NCBI RefSeq assembly: GCF_048569485.1
Contig: NC_134357.1
Coordinates: 64,101,193-64,165,192 of the forward strand
From: Anomaloglossus baeobatrachus
Taxonomy: Eukaryota; Chordata; Amphibia; Anura; Aromobatidae
Direction of reading: 5' to 3'
DNA: 64,000 bases
How positions within the stretch are numbered: position 1 is the first letter of the stretch; every line of letters begins with the position of its first letter. A model generated the notes under the pieces. It had not been told where the DNA came from and did no database searches. It saw only the letters and a list, made by a program, of their open reading frames with translations. Shown here one piece after another: positions 1 through 10,804 of the stretch. The translations under genes were made by a program, and so were the position numbers.

Positions 1-1267
1 CGTACAGGAGCTCAAACGGTGAGAATCCTGTTGAGGCCTGTGGAACCTCCCGGTAAGCAAATAACAGGTGTGGGAGATACCGCTCCCAGTCACGCCCATG
101 GGAGTCGACCAACATCTTAAGCATCTGCTTTAAGGTGCCATTGAACCGCTCGCACAGGCCATTAGTCTGTGGATGGTACGGGCTGGCCACCAGATGTCGC
201 ACCTGGACTTGCTTACAGAGGGCCTCCATCAGCTGGGACATGAATTGGGTCCCCCGGTCAGTGAGCATTTCCTGGGGAAAACCCACTCGGGAGAAAATCT
301 CCAGCAATGCGGTGGCCACCTTGTCAGCCCGAATGGACGACAAGGCCACTGCTTCTGGGTACCGGGTGGCATAGTCCACTACCGTCAGTATGAAGCGTTT
401 CCCGGAGCTGCTGGGGATGGCCAGCGGGCCGACCAGATCCACAGCCACCCTCCTGAAAGGCTCATCGATGATTGGCAGAGATACCAGTGGGGCTTTGGGG
501 CGTGGCCCCGCCTTCCCCACTCTCTGACAGGTTTCACACGAACGGCAGTAGGCAGCCACATCGGCCCCCATTTTTGGCCAGTAGAAATGCTGGTTTAACC
601 TGGCCTTGGTCTTAGCGATCCCTAGGTGTCCGGCCATCGGAATCTCATGTGCGATCCGCAACAACTCCGTCCGGAACGGATAGGGTACCACCAACTGTCG
701 GTCCCTGGGCCACGCCTCCGGTGAACCCTGCTGGACCGTGGCCCGGTACAGCCGTCCTTGGTCCCAGACCACTCGCTCCGGGTCCGAGTCCGAGGGAGGC
801 TGTGCCGCCTGCTCCTTAAGAGCTTTCAGGCTGTCGTCAGCTTCTAACGCTGCCTGAAACCCCTGACTAGATGTGGCCAGAATCGACGAGACTGTCACAT
901 CTTCAGTCAGTACCCCGGGACCTGTGTCCTGGCCTCCACCTGACTCGGCTGCCACTTGGTCAGAAGGGGAAGAGCTATCGGACCTCCGGGAGGCCCCTTG
1001 GCTTCCAGCACTCCCACTGCGGGTGACAGCGGCCACAGCCGCTGCGACCGTGGGTCGTGCCTGCTCCTCCTCCGTTCCTGACCAAGTCGCCGGTTCAGGC
1101 AGACCTACCTGGCTTCCTGACACCCCGGTTGTGGGGGAACCATGCACCGAGATCTTACCTGGGAGCACTTCCGCTCCTGGACTGGCCCCAATCTCACCTG
1201 CCTGTTCCCCTCCTGCAGCAACAGAACCCCGCTGTGAAATCTCTGGGGACCCCACAGAAGTATACTA
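1..1267 (-). mobile_element. Ty3/Gypsy LTR retrotransposon pol fragment (integrase end)
   Basis: Read on the minus strand, this stretch encodes the linker after RNase H followed by an integrase. An HHCC-type zinc-binding region is visible (HEIPMAGHLGI, then CRSCETC), then the core with TDRGTQF and SPYHPQTNGLCERFNGT, then the segment leading to FAYREVPQAS. These are standard Ty3/Gypsy integrase landmarks. The fragment runs off the left edge of the window, so LTRs and the rest of pol cannot be judged. Its right boundary near 1267 falls into AT-rich sequence without an LTR, so the element is partial here. It belongs to a different Gypsy lineage from the whole element at 2780-10804. Treated as a fossil. 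Confidence 0.88.
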
Positions 1268-2543
1268 GAAAGTACCTTCCATTATAGCATCAAATAGATA
1301 GGGATTTAAATTAAATTTACATTTGCCATTGGACCAACTCTTTAAACCTGTTAATCTATACTTCAATTGTATCTCAGTTGTTTCATTTTAAATCAAAAAT
1401 AGTGGCATGCAGAGCAAATATATATACTGTATATACAGGTGGCAACATAAAAGGGGGGAGCCAGCCCTGCTTGAAAATGGCATGCAAACAATTAAAAGTG
1501 AAAATTCACATATTATTCCAACTGTACTATAATGCAAAATAAGATTTTTAATAATAATTGATCCATTTTTTGAGCCACCCCTACCACGTCACGGCAAATC
1601 TCAATAGGGGGATCCTACTCTATATTTAATATTTACATTGTACATGCGGACTCCTAAATTCATTAAAAGCAGAACCATATTGAAGTACCTGTTACCTGTT
1701 ACCGAAAGAGGAGGCGCCGGTACCAGAGAACAGAGACACCCATCCGACCAGTAAACACCAGCCCTCAGGTATTATAAAGTGATTTTTACGTTATACAGTG
1801 CAGCCTGGACTCTTATATACAGTATGCTAGAATGCTGTATATAAGAGCCCACTGGTGTTGGCCGCAGGTTATAGGGGCCAAATCTGTTGACAGATTCCCT
1901 TTAAATCGTATTTTATTTTATTTTTTTTTTACCATTCTTATTAGAACTTTTTCGACGTTCACGATAATTTTTTACAATAAATACGGTAACTTTTAGTCTT
2001 TAGGGAGAAAAGTCATTATTATTTCAGAATATTTTTATTATTCCATGTCATTATTTTACTGTTATTCCAAAATTATGCAAATAATTAGCCAGCCCCATCT
2101 GTTTAATTATTCATTCTGTTGGTGAAGAGGGTCACGCTGTGTCACACAGGGCAATGATGTCCCAGAAGGGAAGGCTTGGATCCAGCGGGTGTTTACATGG
2201 TGGCTCCTCAGAAGAGGCCAGCTGTTGCTCACGTTCTATGACTCTCACATTTGCTTGTGATTGATATATTTTTTTTTCTTTGGCATTGGGTGTTTACATT
2301 TCGACCCTGAGCCATTGTTGCTATAGTAACCGTCTGGGAATTCTGCCAACCTCACTGGTACTTACTGAATGTTTCCTAACAATTCACCAATGCCATGACG
2401 TGTGATTACCAGATTATTTGCTAAATACGTCCAGGAGAAATTAAGATGATCATTTGTACCCATTAATATTAAATGAATGAAAATAATATTTATACAAAAT
2501 ATGAAATCATAAATATACAAACTAAGAAACCTATTATAGCTAA
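1268..2543. other. AT-rich stretch without a gene; one short repeat end
   Basis: No convincing coding frame is visible. Around 1804-1851 there is a hairpin with 13-bp stems (CTCTTATATACAG and its reverse complement), followed by AGATTCCCTTTAAAT near 1895-1910. This looks like the end of a dispersed repeat of the AAAGGGAATCTGTC type. The rest is simple AT-rich DNA. Confidence 0.5.
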
Positions 2544-2779
2544 GGCCGCTTTAACATTGTGATATTACCTACGTCCACTGGTCCCATTGGGGCTTCCGTC
2601 CAAAACCCCTTACAAAACAGTTTTCGAACATATGCGACGACGGGGCCATTGACTATAATGGAGCAGATGGAGTCACCGTGTGCTGTGTCTTGCACCATTT
2701 TCGGGTGTATATGCTTTCTGTAGGCAGACACCCAGTTGTAGTGGACTGCGCCTGGGTGTCCACCTGCAGAAAGCGTATA

Positions 2780-3844
2780 TGACTCGCCCACCCCAGGGCT
2801 ATGGGACACCCGGTGCCGGGCCGGACTAGTCCGGTGGTAGTCAGTGGTGGCTGGGCCCGGCTCCGTGGCCCTGGTGGGTGTCAGTTGAATATGTGGCGGA
2901 TGACTTTAAGTTTGTATTCGTGACGCCACCTGTGGTCTGCGGCTATTAAGCCGCCGCTGCTGTGTGAGGCCACCGGGATGATGTTATAGCAGCAATGGTG
3001 GTACTGCTCCCCACAGGTGGAGCAATGCCCAAGGTACAGTTGGTGCTTGTGGAAGTCTATGGTGCTGTGTGACTAACACGGTGCAGGGCCGACAAGCAAT
3101 GAAAGAAACAGGCACAAACAGTAGTCTCTTTACCTTCTCCTCTTTTACTCGGCAGAAACTTAGTCCAGGGAGACCGTCACAGATGGTAAAGATGATCCGG
3201 CCGGCCTGGAAGTGCCTGGGGTGATCTTTGGCCAGTTGAGTATGAGGCCTACTCCTTAATCTTTCTCTGCTGTTTTAGGACACTGCACTTTAGGTTTGCA
3301 ATTGCCCTCTTGCTGCTGGGACTTGTTGTTCGTCCCCTTTTCTGTGTGGTAGACTGCGCAGGCCCTCTCTGGTGCTTCTCTGCTGGAGTCCACACCAGGC
3401 CCTTGGGATGCAGTTGTACCTTCAGATTGCTTCTGGGACAGGGGGCTTGCAGCTCTCCTGCCCTCCGGATTCAGCTACCAGGGATGGATTTTATGCCCTG
3501 GCAACTACAGACTCCGATGTCCGAGTCTCTGCTGTGCCTCTCTGCTCCCCTTGCTTCACTGGGCCAAGCTATCCCAGCTCTAGGCCCCAGTTTCACAAGG
3601 CAGCACTACCCTGCGTCTGCACTCTTTCACTCCTGTCTCCAGACTAACCACTACTTCCTCCCTTCAGCCAGACTTAAGGAATCCTCCCTGAAGTTCCAGG
3701 TTCAGAGCTCCCTCTGCTGGCCGGAGGGAGAATTGTGTTGAGTGTTAACTTACTGGCCAATAGATCTCCCAATTACCTCCAGGCTCAGCATTAACCCTTT
3801 GGGAGGGCAATGCTGTTGTGGCGACCAGGTCCTGGGGCGCCACA
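2780..3844 (-). repeat. Gypsy 3' LTR (element orientation)
   Basis: Direct copy of 9740-10804, 1065 bp, TG...CA ends. In element sense it starts TGTGGCGCCCC. Short open frames within it are incidental. Confidence 0.95.
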
Positions 3845-3862
3845 CTCCCCCTTAGTTAAATT
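3845..3862 (-). promoter_or_regulatory. Gypsy polypurine tract
   Basis: In element sense the sequence directly before the 3' LTR reads ATTTAACTAAGGGGGAG, a purine-rich plus-strand primer. The first 16 bases also precede the 3' LTR of the cold-shock-domain element at 32677. Confidence 0.8.
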
Positions 3863-4280
3863 CAGTACTCCCGGACTGTAGAAACAAACATGACATGTTA
3901 GAACATTTCATCCCATTATGGGAGGCGCAAATACTTTAACGTTACAAACTTAAACATTACTATAAGAGTCCAGTGTGGCTCCCTGCCGGGTGTCCATTAC
4001 ACTGCTCCATGGGGGACCCGCCGCGATCAAACCCCCAACGTAGGCTCTGGGCGTGCGTCAGAGCATTGATGACCCCACTCTATGCACGCCGGACGGGTTT
4101 TTCTTCAGGGGTGTCGAGCACACTGGTGCTAACTATGAACAATTTAGGTGTTGGCCACCCATAGTCCAGTGGCCCAATTGTCCATTTTCGCAATCAAAGA
4201 AAAGAAAAACATTTTGTACACAACCTTACAGACATTTTGCATAACTATGTACATTCTAATAAATACTCCTTCTTTTTCCC

Positions 4281-7200
4281 TTATACAGTTGACTCTCTAT
4301 ACCTTGGAGGGGGTTGTCCCCGAGTGCTGCGCTGGGACCTACGTAGCTCTGGTGTTTGCCCCTGACTACGTGGTGCGTCTTCTATCTCAGCACTACAGGT
4401 GGGCCTAACCCCAATAGGTAAGCGTGATGGTTGCCTTTGTGGGCTAAGAGTCGCCAAGGGTATGACAGGTTCACCACTGACAGGGGGTTGATCCTCCTGT
4501 TCCACTGCTGGCGTGTCATCTCGTGCTGGCGCGGACGGTTCTTTAGGTGGATCCGGAACCTCTTCTGTTTCTGGCTCGACCAACTGCGGAAACGTCAAAA
4601 CTGGTACCACTATAGCATTGTTTATTCGGGTCCAAGTTTTGGGGAACTTTCCAAGGATGGTTTGAATCATCTCCCCTTCTTTCTCTTGACTTTGGGGACT
4701 TCCTTGTACTCCTTCCATTTCTCTTTGGATTCTGCACCGTTCAGGGCACGCTTTCAGGCGGTCTCGGGAAATTGCTTGATAGGTCTTGCCTTCATCCTTG
4801 CTTATGAGGCATACCTTACTATTGTCAAAGTTGGAGGGGATAATGGTGTAGGGCTCGTTTTCCCACTGATCATCCAATTTATGCGTCCTCCGCTTCTTCT
4901 TGAGGACTTGTTCTCCAGGTGCTAAGGGAGTTGCTGGGGCTGTTTGATTGTAATGCTGCTCTTGTCTCGTTCTTGCTTGAGACAGGCTCCTCTCTACGCA
5001 CTCCTGGACCTTACGGTACCGCTGCTGCCGTTCTGTATCCCAATCCTCTATTTCTTGAACCGCCTCAGGCGACACAGTCCCCATCTCAAAGTCTACAGGC
5101 AACTTGCCAGGCCTGGCTCGCATCAGGTAAGCGGGGCTGCAGTTGGTCGAATTCACTGGGATATGGTTGTACAGGTCTACCAGATCTGGCAACTTTTCTG
5201 GCCATTGGTTCCTTTCCTCCAGCGGTAGGGTCTTCAGCATATCAATAACCACATGGTTCATTTTCTCGCACAGTCCATTGGTTTGGGGGTGGTACGGTGT
5301 GGTTCGGATTTTCTTACAACCGTACATGTTACAGAACTCTTGGAACACTTCAGCCTCGAATGCAGGACCCTGATCAGTCAGTACCCTTTCCGGATAGCCG
5401 TGAGGTCGACAAAAGGATGCCTGGAACGCTCTAGCTGCTGTCCTGGCTGTCTGGTCCTTCACAGGCACTACTACCAGGAAACGAGAGTAATGGTCCACAA
5501 TGGTGAGGGCGTACACATAGCCTGACCGGCTTGGTGTTAGCTTCACGTGGTCCAGGGCCACCAACTCCAGGGGCTGCTTCGTGACAATTGGCTGTAGGGG
5601 AGACCTTTGGCTGGCATCATCCTTCCGCCTCAGGTTACACGGGCCACAGTCTCGGCACCACTTCTCGATCATCTTTCTCATGTGCACCCAATAGAACCGA
5701 TCACGGAGTAGGGCCTCCAACTTCTTCCACCCGAAGTGTCCTGCGTTATCATGATACGCTGCTAGGACCATTGGAGCATCCCTCTGCGGAACCACTATCT
5801 GCCAGACAAGTTCATTTGTTCGCCAGTTGACATATCTCTTGCAGAGCTTGCCTTGGTAGGTGAACAGTCGTCCCCTCTCCTTCCACAGCTGCTGGGCTTC
5901 CTCTGGAGCGTCTGGGCCAAGATGGGTCTCAGCTTGCGCTAGCTTCTCTTTGACCAATCGCACGGCTGGGTCACCATTCTGTGTTTCTTCCCAATTATGG
6001 TGGAGTAATGGGTTGACCGAGACCTCGTGCTGGCTTGAGCGCTTCACTCCCACAGCATGCTCACACTGGGAAACACCTTGGTGATGGAAAGCCGGTAACT
6101 CTATCTCTTCGAGTTCATCCAGGTCTTCTCCAGACTCGGGTAAGTGAGGCATTCTGGACAGCGCATCAGCATTGTTATTCTTCTTGCCAGCCCGATACTT
6201 GATGGTAAAGTCAAAGTTAGACAGCCGGGCCATCCATCGCTGTTCCATCGCACCTAACTTGGCTGTTGCCAGGTGTGTCAACGGATTGTTGTCCGTGAAG
6301 ATGGTGAACTTGGCCGATGCCAGATAGTGCTTGAAGCGTTCAGTCACTGCCCAAACAATAGCGAGGAACTCCAGCTTGAAGGAACTGTAGTTTTCTGGAT
6401 TCCTTTCTGTGGGCCGAAGCTTCCTACTGGCGTACGCTATCACCCTCTCTCTGCCTCCCTGTACCTGGGACAGAACTGCTCCCAGTCCCACGTTGCTGGC
6501 GTCTGTATACAGTACAAACGGTTGGCTGTAGTCAGGGTAGGCCAGAATTTCTTCTCCCGTGAGAGCCCCTTTCAGCCGGACAAAGGATGTTTCCAGTTGG
6601 CTGCTCCATTCAAATGGAGGGCTCTGCTTCTTAGCCTGCTTTGGCTGGCCCACCAGGAGATCTTGAAGGGGCGCTGCTATCTTGGTGAAACCATCAATGA
6701 ACCTTCGGTAGTAGCCCACCAGTCCAAGGAACTGCCGCACCTCCTTCACTGTGGTGGGTCTTGGCCAGTCCTTGATTACAGTGACTTTCTCCGGATCAGG
6801 TGCCACACCTTCTGCGCTGACCACATGACCCAGGTACTGTACCTTTGGCTTCAAGAGGTGACATTTGGACGGCTTGATCTTCAGGCCATATTTCGACAAG
6901 GACTCAAACACTTCTGCTAAGTGCTTCAGGTGGTCCTCATAAGTCTTGGAGTAGACTATGACGTCATCCAGGTACAACAGCACGGTTTCAAAGTTGTGGT
7001 GGCCCAAGCAGCACTCCATCAACCTTTGGAATGTCCCTGGGGCGTTGCAGAGCCCGAATGGCATACAATTGAACTCACAGAGGCCCATTGGTGTCGTGAA
7101 TGCAGTCTTCTCCTTGTCCGCCTCTGCCACGGGAACCTGCCAATACCCACTGGTGAGATCCAAGGTGGAGAAATAGTTAGCTGACTTTAAGGCTGTTAGT

Positions 7201-8393
7201 GACTCCTCTATTCTGGGCAGTGGATAAGCATCTTTATGTGTAATGCGGTTAATTTGCCTGTAATCTACACACATTCTCATCGTACCATCTTTTTTCTTTA
7301 CGAGCACTAGTGGAGCTGCCCAGGGGCTACAACTATCTCTGATAACCCCAGCCTCCTTCATTTCCCGTAACATTTCTTTGGCACGCTGATACTGTGCTGG
7401 GGGTACAGGGCGGTATCTCTCTTTAATGGGATGATGATCACCCGTGGGGATTTGATGTTTAACCCCTTTCACCTGCCCAAAATCTAGGGGGTGTTTGCTG
7501 AAGACCCGCTCGTACTCCTGTACCACCCGGTAAACCCCATGCTTTTGGTGCGAGGGGGTGGAGTCGGTGCCTACATGTAATTTTTGGCACCAGTCTTCCG
7601 GCTGCCCCTTGGAGCCATTGTCTTCCGCCTGGTCGGACGGGATCAAGGGTTCCACTGCTTTAATGGTATTGTTGCTGACAGTGTACAGTTTTGCTACAGT
7701 GGCGTACCGGGGCAATTTGGCCTCCTCCTCCCCACAATTCAAGACACGGACGGGCACTCTCCCCTTGCGGACGTCCGCTACCCCTCTGGCTATCAGCACT
7801 CCAGGCCTACTGTCTGAATACACCGGTTCTACCAAGGCATGGTAATCCTGACCCTTGAGGCCTATTGCTGCCCGACACCATATCAACATTTCACTTCTTG
7901 GGGGTATTGCAATGGGGAGGGGGTCACTTACCCTCACACTGCCAATTTCTCCTCCGGCCAGCTCTACCTGCTGCCTCCTCATCAGGGCTCTGATCTCCCT
8001 CTGTAGGGCACGCTGCTGCCCGGAGCTGGCAGTTTCAGACGCCTGTTGCAACAAAATTATCACTTCGGCAATACAATTTTCTATCACATTTGTACCAATG
8101 GTTAGCAGTGGGTCAGATTCTTTGCGATCAATATCTACAATTATCATCCCCTGACATGGCAATTCCACCCGCCCCACTTTAATGGTTACTTCTTTGTACC
8201 CAATTTGAGGTAAGGGCTGACCATTACTGGCCACAATTGTTAAATCATCATCTGGGCCATGGTCAATGTCTGAATCCGCCCAATATCTTTTGTACAGTTT
8301 GTGGGGGATGGTTGTTACCTGGGACCCCGTATCCAGGAGGGCATTCAAAGGGATCCCATCCAGCACAATGGGAAGGACCGGTCGTCCTCCCAC
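4281..8393 (-). CDS. pol: Gypsy pol polyprotein (protease, reverse transcriptase, RNase H, integrase)
   Basis: The open frame covers 1370 codons and is also open a little upstream of the given start, in a different frame from gag. It is therefore probably expressed by frameshifting, as the family is known to do. Aspartic protease: LLDTGSQ near residue 20. Reverse transcriptase: about residues 320-600, with the Gypsy signature FSTLDLTSGYWQ and catalytic YLDD near 470. RNase H follows with YTDASNVGLGAVLSQ. Integrase: zinc-binding HDNAGHFGWKKLE then CRDCGPC, and core motifs LDHVK, TDQGPAF and YHPQTNGLCEKMN. The C-terminal third is charged and proline-rich. The products copy the element RNA into DNA and integrate it. 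It looks whole. Confidence 0.95.
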   Translation of the reverse strand: MGGRPVLPIVLDGIPLNALLDTGSQVTTIPHKLYKRYWADSDIDHGPDDDLTIVASNGQPLPQIGYKEVTIKVGRVELPCQGMIIVDIDRKESDPLLTIGTNVIENCIAEVIILLQQASETASSGQQRALQREIRALMRRQQVELAGGEIGSVRVSDPLPIAIPPRSEMLIWCRAAIGLKGQDYHALVEPVYSDSRPGVLIARGVADVRKGRVPVRVLNCGEEEAKLPRYATVAKLYTVSNNTIKAVEPLIPSDQAEDNGSKGQPEDWCQKLHVGTDSTPSHQKHGVYRVVQEYERVFSKHPLDFGQVKGVKHQIPTGDHHPIKERYRPVPPAQYQRAKEMLREMKEAGVIRDSCSPWAAPLVLVKKKDGTMRMCVDYRQINRITHKDAYPLPRIEESLTALKSANYFSTLDLTSGYWQVPVAEADKEKTAFTTPMGLCEFNCMPFGLCNAPGTFQRLMECCLGHHNFETVLLYLDDVIVYSKTYEDHLKHLAEVFESLSKYGLKIKPSKCHLLKPKVQYLGHVVSAEGVAPDPEKVTVIKDWPRPTTVKEVRQFLGLVGYYRRFIDGFTKIAAPLQDLLVGQPKQAKKQSPPFEWSSQLETSFVRLKGALTGEEILAYPDYSQPFVLYTDASNVGLGAVLSQVQGGRERVIAYASRKLRPTERNPENYSSFKLEFLAIVWAVTERFKHYLASAKFTIFTDNNPLTHLATAKLGAMEQRWMARLSNFDFTIKYRAGKKNNNADALSRMPHLPESGEDLDELEEIELPAFHHQGVSQCEHAVGVKRSSQHEVSVNPLLHHNWEETQNGDPAVRLVKEKLAQAETHLGPDAPEEAQQLWKERGRLFTYQGKLCKRYVNWRTNELVWQIVVPQRDAPMVLAAYHDNAGHFGWKKLEALLRDRFYWVHMRKMIEKWCRDCGPCNLRRKDDASQRSPLQPIVTKQPLELVALDHVKLTPSRSGYVYALTIVDHYSRFLVVVPVKDQTARTAARAFQASFCRPHGYPERVLTDQGPAFEAEVFQEFCNMYGCKKIRTTPYHPQTNGLCEKMNHVVIDMLKTLPLEERNQWPEKLPDLVDLYNHIPVNSTNCSPAYLMRARPGKLPVDFEMGTVSPEAVQEIEDWDTERQQRYRKVQECVERSLSQARTRQEQHYNQTAPATPLAPGEQVLKKKRRTHKLDDQWENEPYTIIPSNFDNSKVCLISKDEGKTYQAISRDRLKACPERCRIQREMEGVQGSPQSQEKEGEMIQTILGKFPKTWTRINNAIVVPVLTFPQLVEPETEEVPDPPKEPSAPARDDTPAVEQEDQPPVSGEPVIPLATLSPQRQPSRLPIGVRPTCSAEIEDAPRSQGQTPELRRSQRSTRGQPPPRYRESTV

Positions 8394-8428
8394 ATACTTG
8401 CTGCGGCTGGGGTTTGAGCCGGGCTTCC

Positions 8429-9478
8429 TTACACCTGGGGGTTGGCTCCTGGCCCCAGGCTCAGCCCATTTAAAGGACAGCGTCGTGCAATGTGGCCCGC
8501 CTGGTTGCAGTGGCGGCAGATCGGTTGTCCTGTTGAATCATACTGGTCTGTGTCTCTGCCTCGGGTCGGCGGAATCCTCCTCTGTCGCATCCATGGGACG
8601 TCATCTGGGCTGGAGGCCAACTCGATTTTTGCAGGCGAGGGGGTCATTTGTAGAGACTGCACGGTCTTGGCAAGGGCAGCCACAGTCTTGGTCAGCTCCT
8701 GGAACTGCTGTCTGAGCTCTGCAGTGGGATCCTTATCCAGGGACTGCGCCTCAGCCCCTGCAGTGTCTCGTGTTGCAGGCACCACCCCGGGGTACGTGAT
8801 AGCAAGAGGCCGGAGGGGTACTGGGTCATTCGGTGTAGATTCTCTCAGTACCCTGATGGCCTGGTCCTTAAACTTGGCAAAGTCCAGAGCAGGGTTCTGC
8901 AGGACCAGGATACGCAGCTGGGTCCTGTGGGCATCTGACAGGAGCCCCTCTATGAACTGCTCAGTTAGGAGTTTGTCTTCTTCACGTACACTCTCTGGAT
9001 CCACCTGTTTAACTGCTTTCAGGGCCTCCTGCAAGTTTAAGGTATAGTCCCTTATGCTGTCTGTGGCCCGCTGCTTGCACCCAAAGAATCTCATCTTTAT
9101 CTCTGCTGCGGTGCGGGTGTCAAACGTACTCTTTAGCTTGGCCAGTATCTGGGTTACTGTCCCTTTATCTGTATCAGGCCAGGACTTCGCTTCACGCTGG
9201 GCTGCGCCGGCTAGCTGTCCCATTACTATGCCCACCTTCTGGCTCTCAGTCAGAGGATACACCCGGAACAAGCTGTGCAGGCTTTCCCTGAAGTCACTCA
9301 AGGTATGGGACTCCCCGGAGTACTGCGGCAGCCATTCTGCTCCCGGTATGTACGGCATGGTGATCGGCATTACCGACGCTACAGTGAGGGCTGGGGCGAC
9401 GGCGACTGGGATTGCTTCTGCTGGTGCTGCGGCGCCTTGGGCGATGGCAGCCACCTGCTCTCCCTCTGAGTCGGACAT
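8429..9478 (-). CDS. gag: Gypsy gag (capsid and nucleocapsid)
   Basis: The open frame is 349 codons and starts with an ATG at 9478. The middle of the protein has retrotransposon capsid character (a helical region including YSGESHTLSDFRESLHSLF and later FIEGLLSDAHRTQLRI). The C-terminal part ends with one CCHC zinc knuckle, CRHCNQAGHIARRC, about residues 320-333, which binds the element RNA. The frame ends just before the pol frame, which is in another register. Particle assembly is the expected role. It looks whole. Confidence 0.92.
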   Translation of the reverse strand: MSDSEGEQVAAIAQGAAAPAEAIPVAVAPALTVASVMPITMPYIPGAEWLPQYSGESHTLSDFRESLHSLFRVYPLTESQKVGIVMGQLAGAAQREAKSWPDTDKGTVTQILAKLKSTFDTRTAAEIKMRFFGCKQRATDSIRDYTLNLQEALKAVKQVDPESVREEDKLLTEQFIEGLLSDAHRTQLRILVLQNPALDFAKFKDQAIRVLRESTPNDPVPLRPLAITYPGVVPATRDTAGAEAQSLDKDPTAELRQQFQELTKTVAALAKTVQSLQMTPSPAKIELASSPDDVPWMRQRRIPPTRGRDTDQYDSTGQPICRHCNQAGHIARRCPLNGLSLGPGANPQV

Positions 9479-9716
9479 CTTCCTCCCCCTTAGTGAACCT
9501 TACCAGGCTCCGTTCACTTTTCAAATTTCCTTCTGGGTCGCGCGGGGTTAACAGCGCTCTGCTCTGATGGCGCGCTCCCTTCGCGCTCTTTTTCAGGCAC
9601 GCCCCCCTTCTTCCTGCGCTCGGCGAGGCTAATGGCGGCGGCGGTTTACAGACAGTACACAGTCTTTTAAGCACAATTCCTGCAGGCGCACAGTACCCGG
9701 TGTGACCGGGCACGAA

Positions 9717-9734
9717 ATCCTGTTCGTGACGCCA
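9717..9734 (-). promoter_or_regulatory. Gypsy primer-binding site
   Basis: Five bases inside the 5' LTR, the element-sense strand reads TGGCGTCACGAACAGGAT. This is the normal place for tRNA priming of minus-strand DNA. The same 18 bases lie inside the 5' LTR of the cold-shock element at 30852. It resembles the lysine-tRNA type TGGCGCCCGAACAGGGAC but is not identical, so I leave the primer unassigned. Confidence 0.8.
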
Positions 9735-9739
9735 AAAGT

Positions 9740-10804
9740 TGACTCGCCCACCCCAGGGCTATGGGACACCCGGTGCCGGGCCGGACTAGTCCGGTGGTAG
9801 TCAGTGGTGGCTGGGCCCGGCTCCGTGGCCCTGGTGGGTGTCAGTTGAATATGTGGCGGATGACTTTAAGTTTGTATTCGTGACGCCACCTGTGGTCTGC
9901 GGCTATTAAGCCGCCGCTGCTGTGTGAGGCCACCGGGATGATGTTATAGCAGCAATGGTGGTACTGCTCCCCACAGGTGGAGCAATGCCCAAGGTACAGT
10001 TGGTGCTTGTGGAAGTCTATGGTGCTGTGTGACTAACACGGTGCAGGGCCGACAAGCAATGAAAGAAACAGGCACAAACAGTAGTCTCTTTACCTTCTCC
10101 TCTTTTACTCGGCAGAAACTTAGTCCAGGGAGACCGTCACAGATGGTAAAGATGATCCGGCCGGCCTGGAAGTGCCTGGGGTGATCTTTGGCCAGTTGAG
10201 TATGAGGCCTACTCCTTAATCTTTCTCTGCTGTTTTAGGACACTGCACTTTAGGTTTGCAATTGCCCTCTTGCTGCTGGGACTTGTTGTTCGTCCCCTTT
10301 TCTGTGTGGTAGACTGCGCAGGCCCTCTCTGGTGCTTCTCTGCTGGAGTCCACACCAGGCCCTTGGGATGCAGTTGTACCTTCAGATTGCTTCTGGGACA
10401 GGGGGCTTGCAGCTCTCCTGCCCTCCGGATTCAGCTACCAGGGATGGATTTTATGCCCTGGCAACTACAGACTCCGATGTCCGAGTCTCTGCTGTGCCTC
10501 TCTGCTCCCCTTGCTTCACTGGGCCAAGCTATCCCAGCTCTAGGCCCCAGTTTCACAAGGCAGCACTACCCTGCGTCTGCACTCTTTCACTCCTGTCTCC
10601 AGACTAACCACTACTTCTTCCCTTCAGCCAGACTTAAGGAATCCTCCCTGAAGTTCCAGGTTCAGAGCTCCCTCTGCTGGCCGGAGGGAGAATTGTGTTG
10701 AGTGTTAACTTACTGGCCAATAGATCTCCCAATTACCTCCAGGCTCAGCATTAACCCTTTGGGAGGGCAATGCTGTTGTGGCGACCAGGTCCTGGGGCGC
10801 CACA
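9740..10804 (-). repeat. Gypsy 5' LTR (element orientation)
   Basis: Direct copy of 2780-3844, 1065 bp, differing at one site near 10618. It contains the element-sense motif TGGCGTCACGAA at 9877-9888, an echo of the primer-binding site. Confidence 0.95.

Larger units (their letters stand above)
2780..10804 (-). mobile_element. Whole-looking Ty3/Gypsy LTR retrotransposon
   Basis: The element is 8025 bp with 1065-bp direct LTRs that begin TG and end CA, and a 4-bp target duplication TATA (2776-2779 and 10805-10808). In element orientation (minus strand) the order is 5' LTR 9740-10804, primer-binding site, gag, pol, polypurine tract, 3' LTR 2780-3844. Both open frames run full length, so no breaks are apparent. 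By eye the LTRs differ at a single position out of 1065, so the insertion is very recent. It sits inside an older MITE. gag and pol lie in different frames, as is common in the family. Confidence 0.95.

Noticed and set aside
3310-3741. 143-codon frame repeated at 10270-10701
   Set aside because: It lies within both Gypsy LTRs; its duplication reflects the LTR pair and the content resembles no protein.
9717-9734. Assignment of the primer to lysine tRNA
   Set aside because: TGGCG and CGAACAGG fit, but the middle and the end do not, so naming the tRNA would be a guess.
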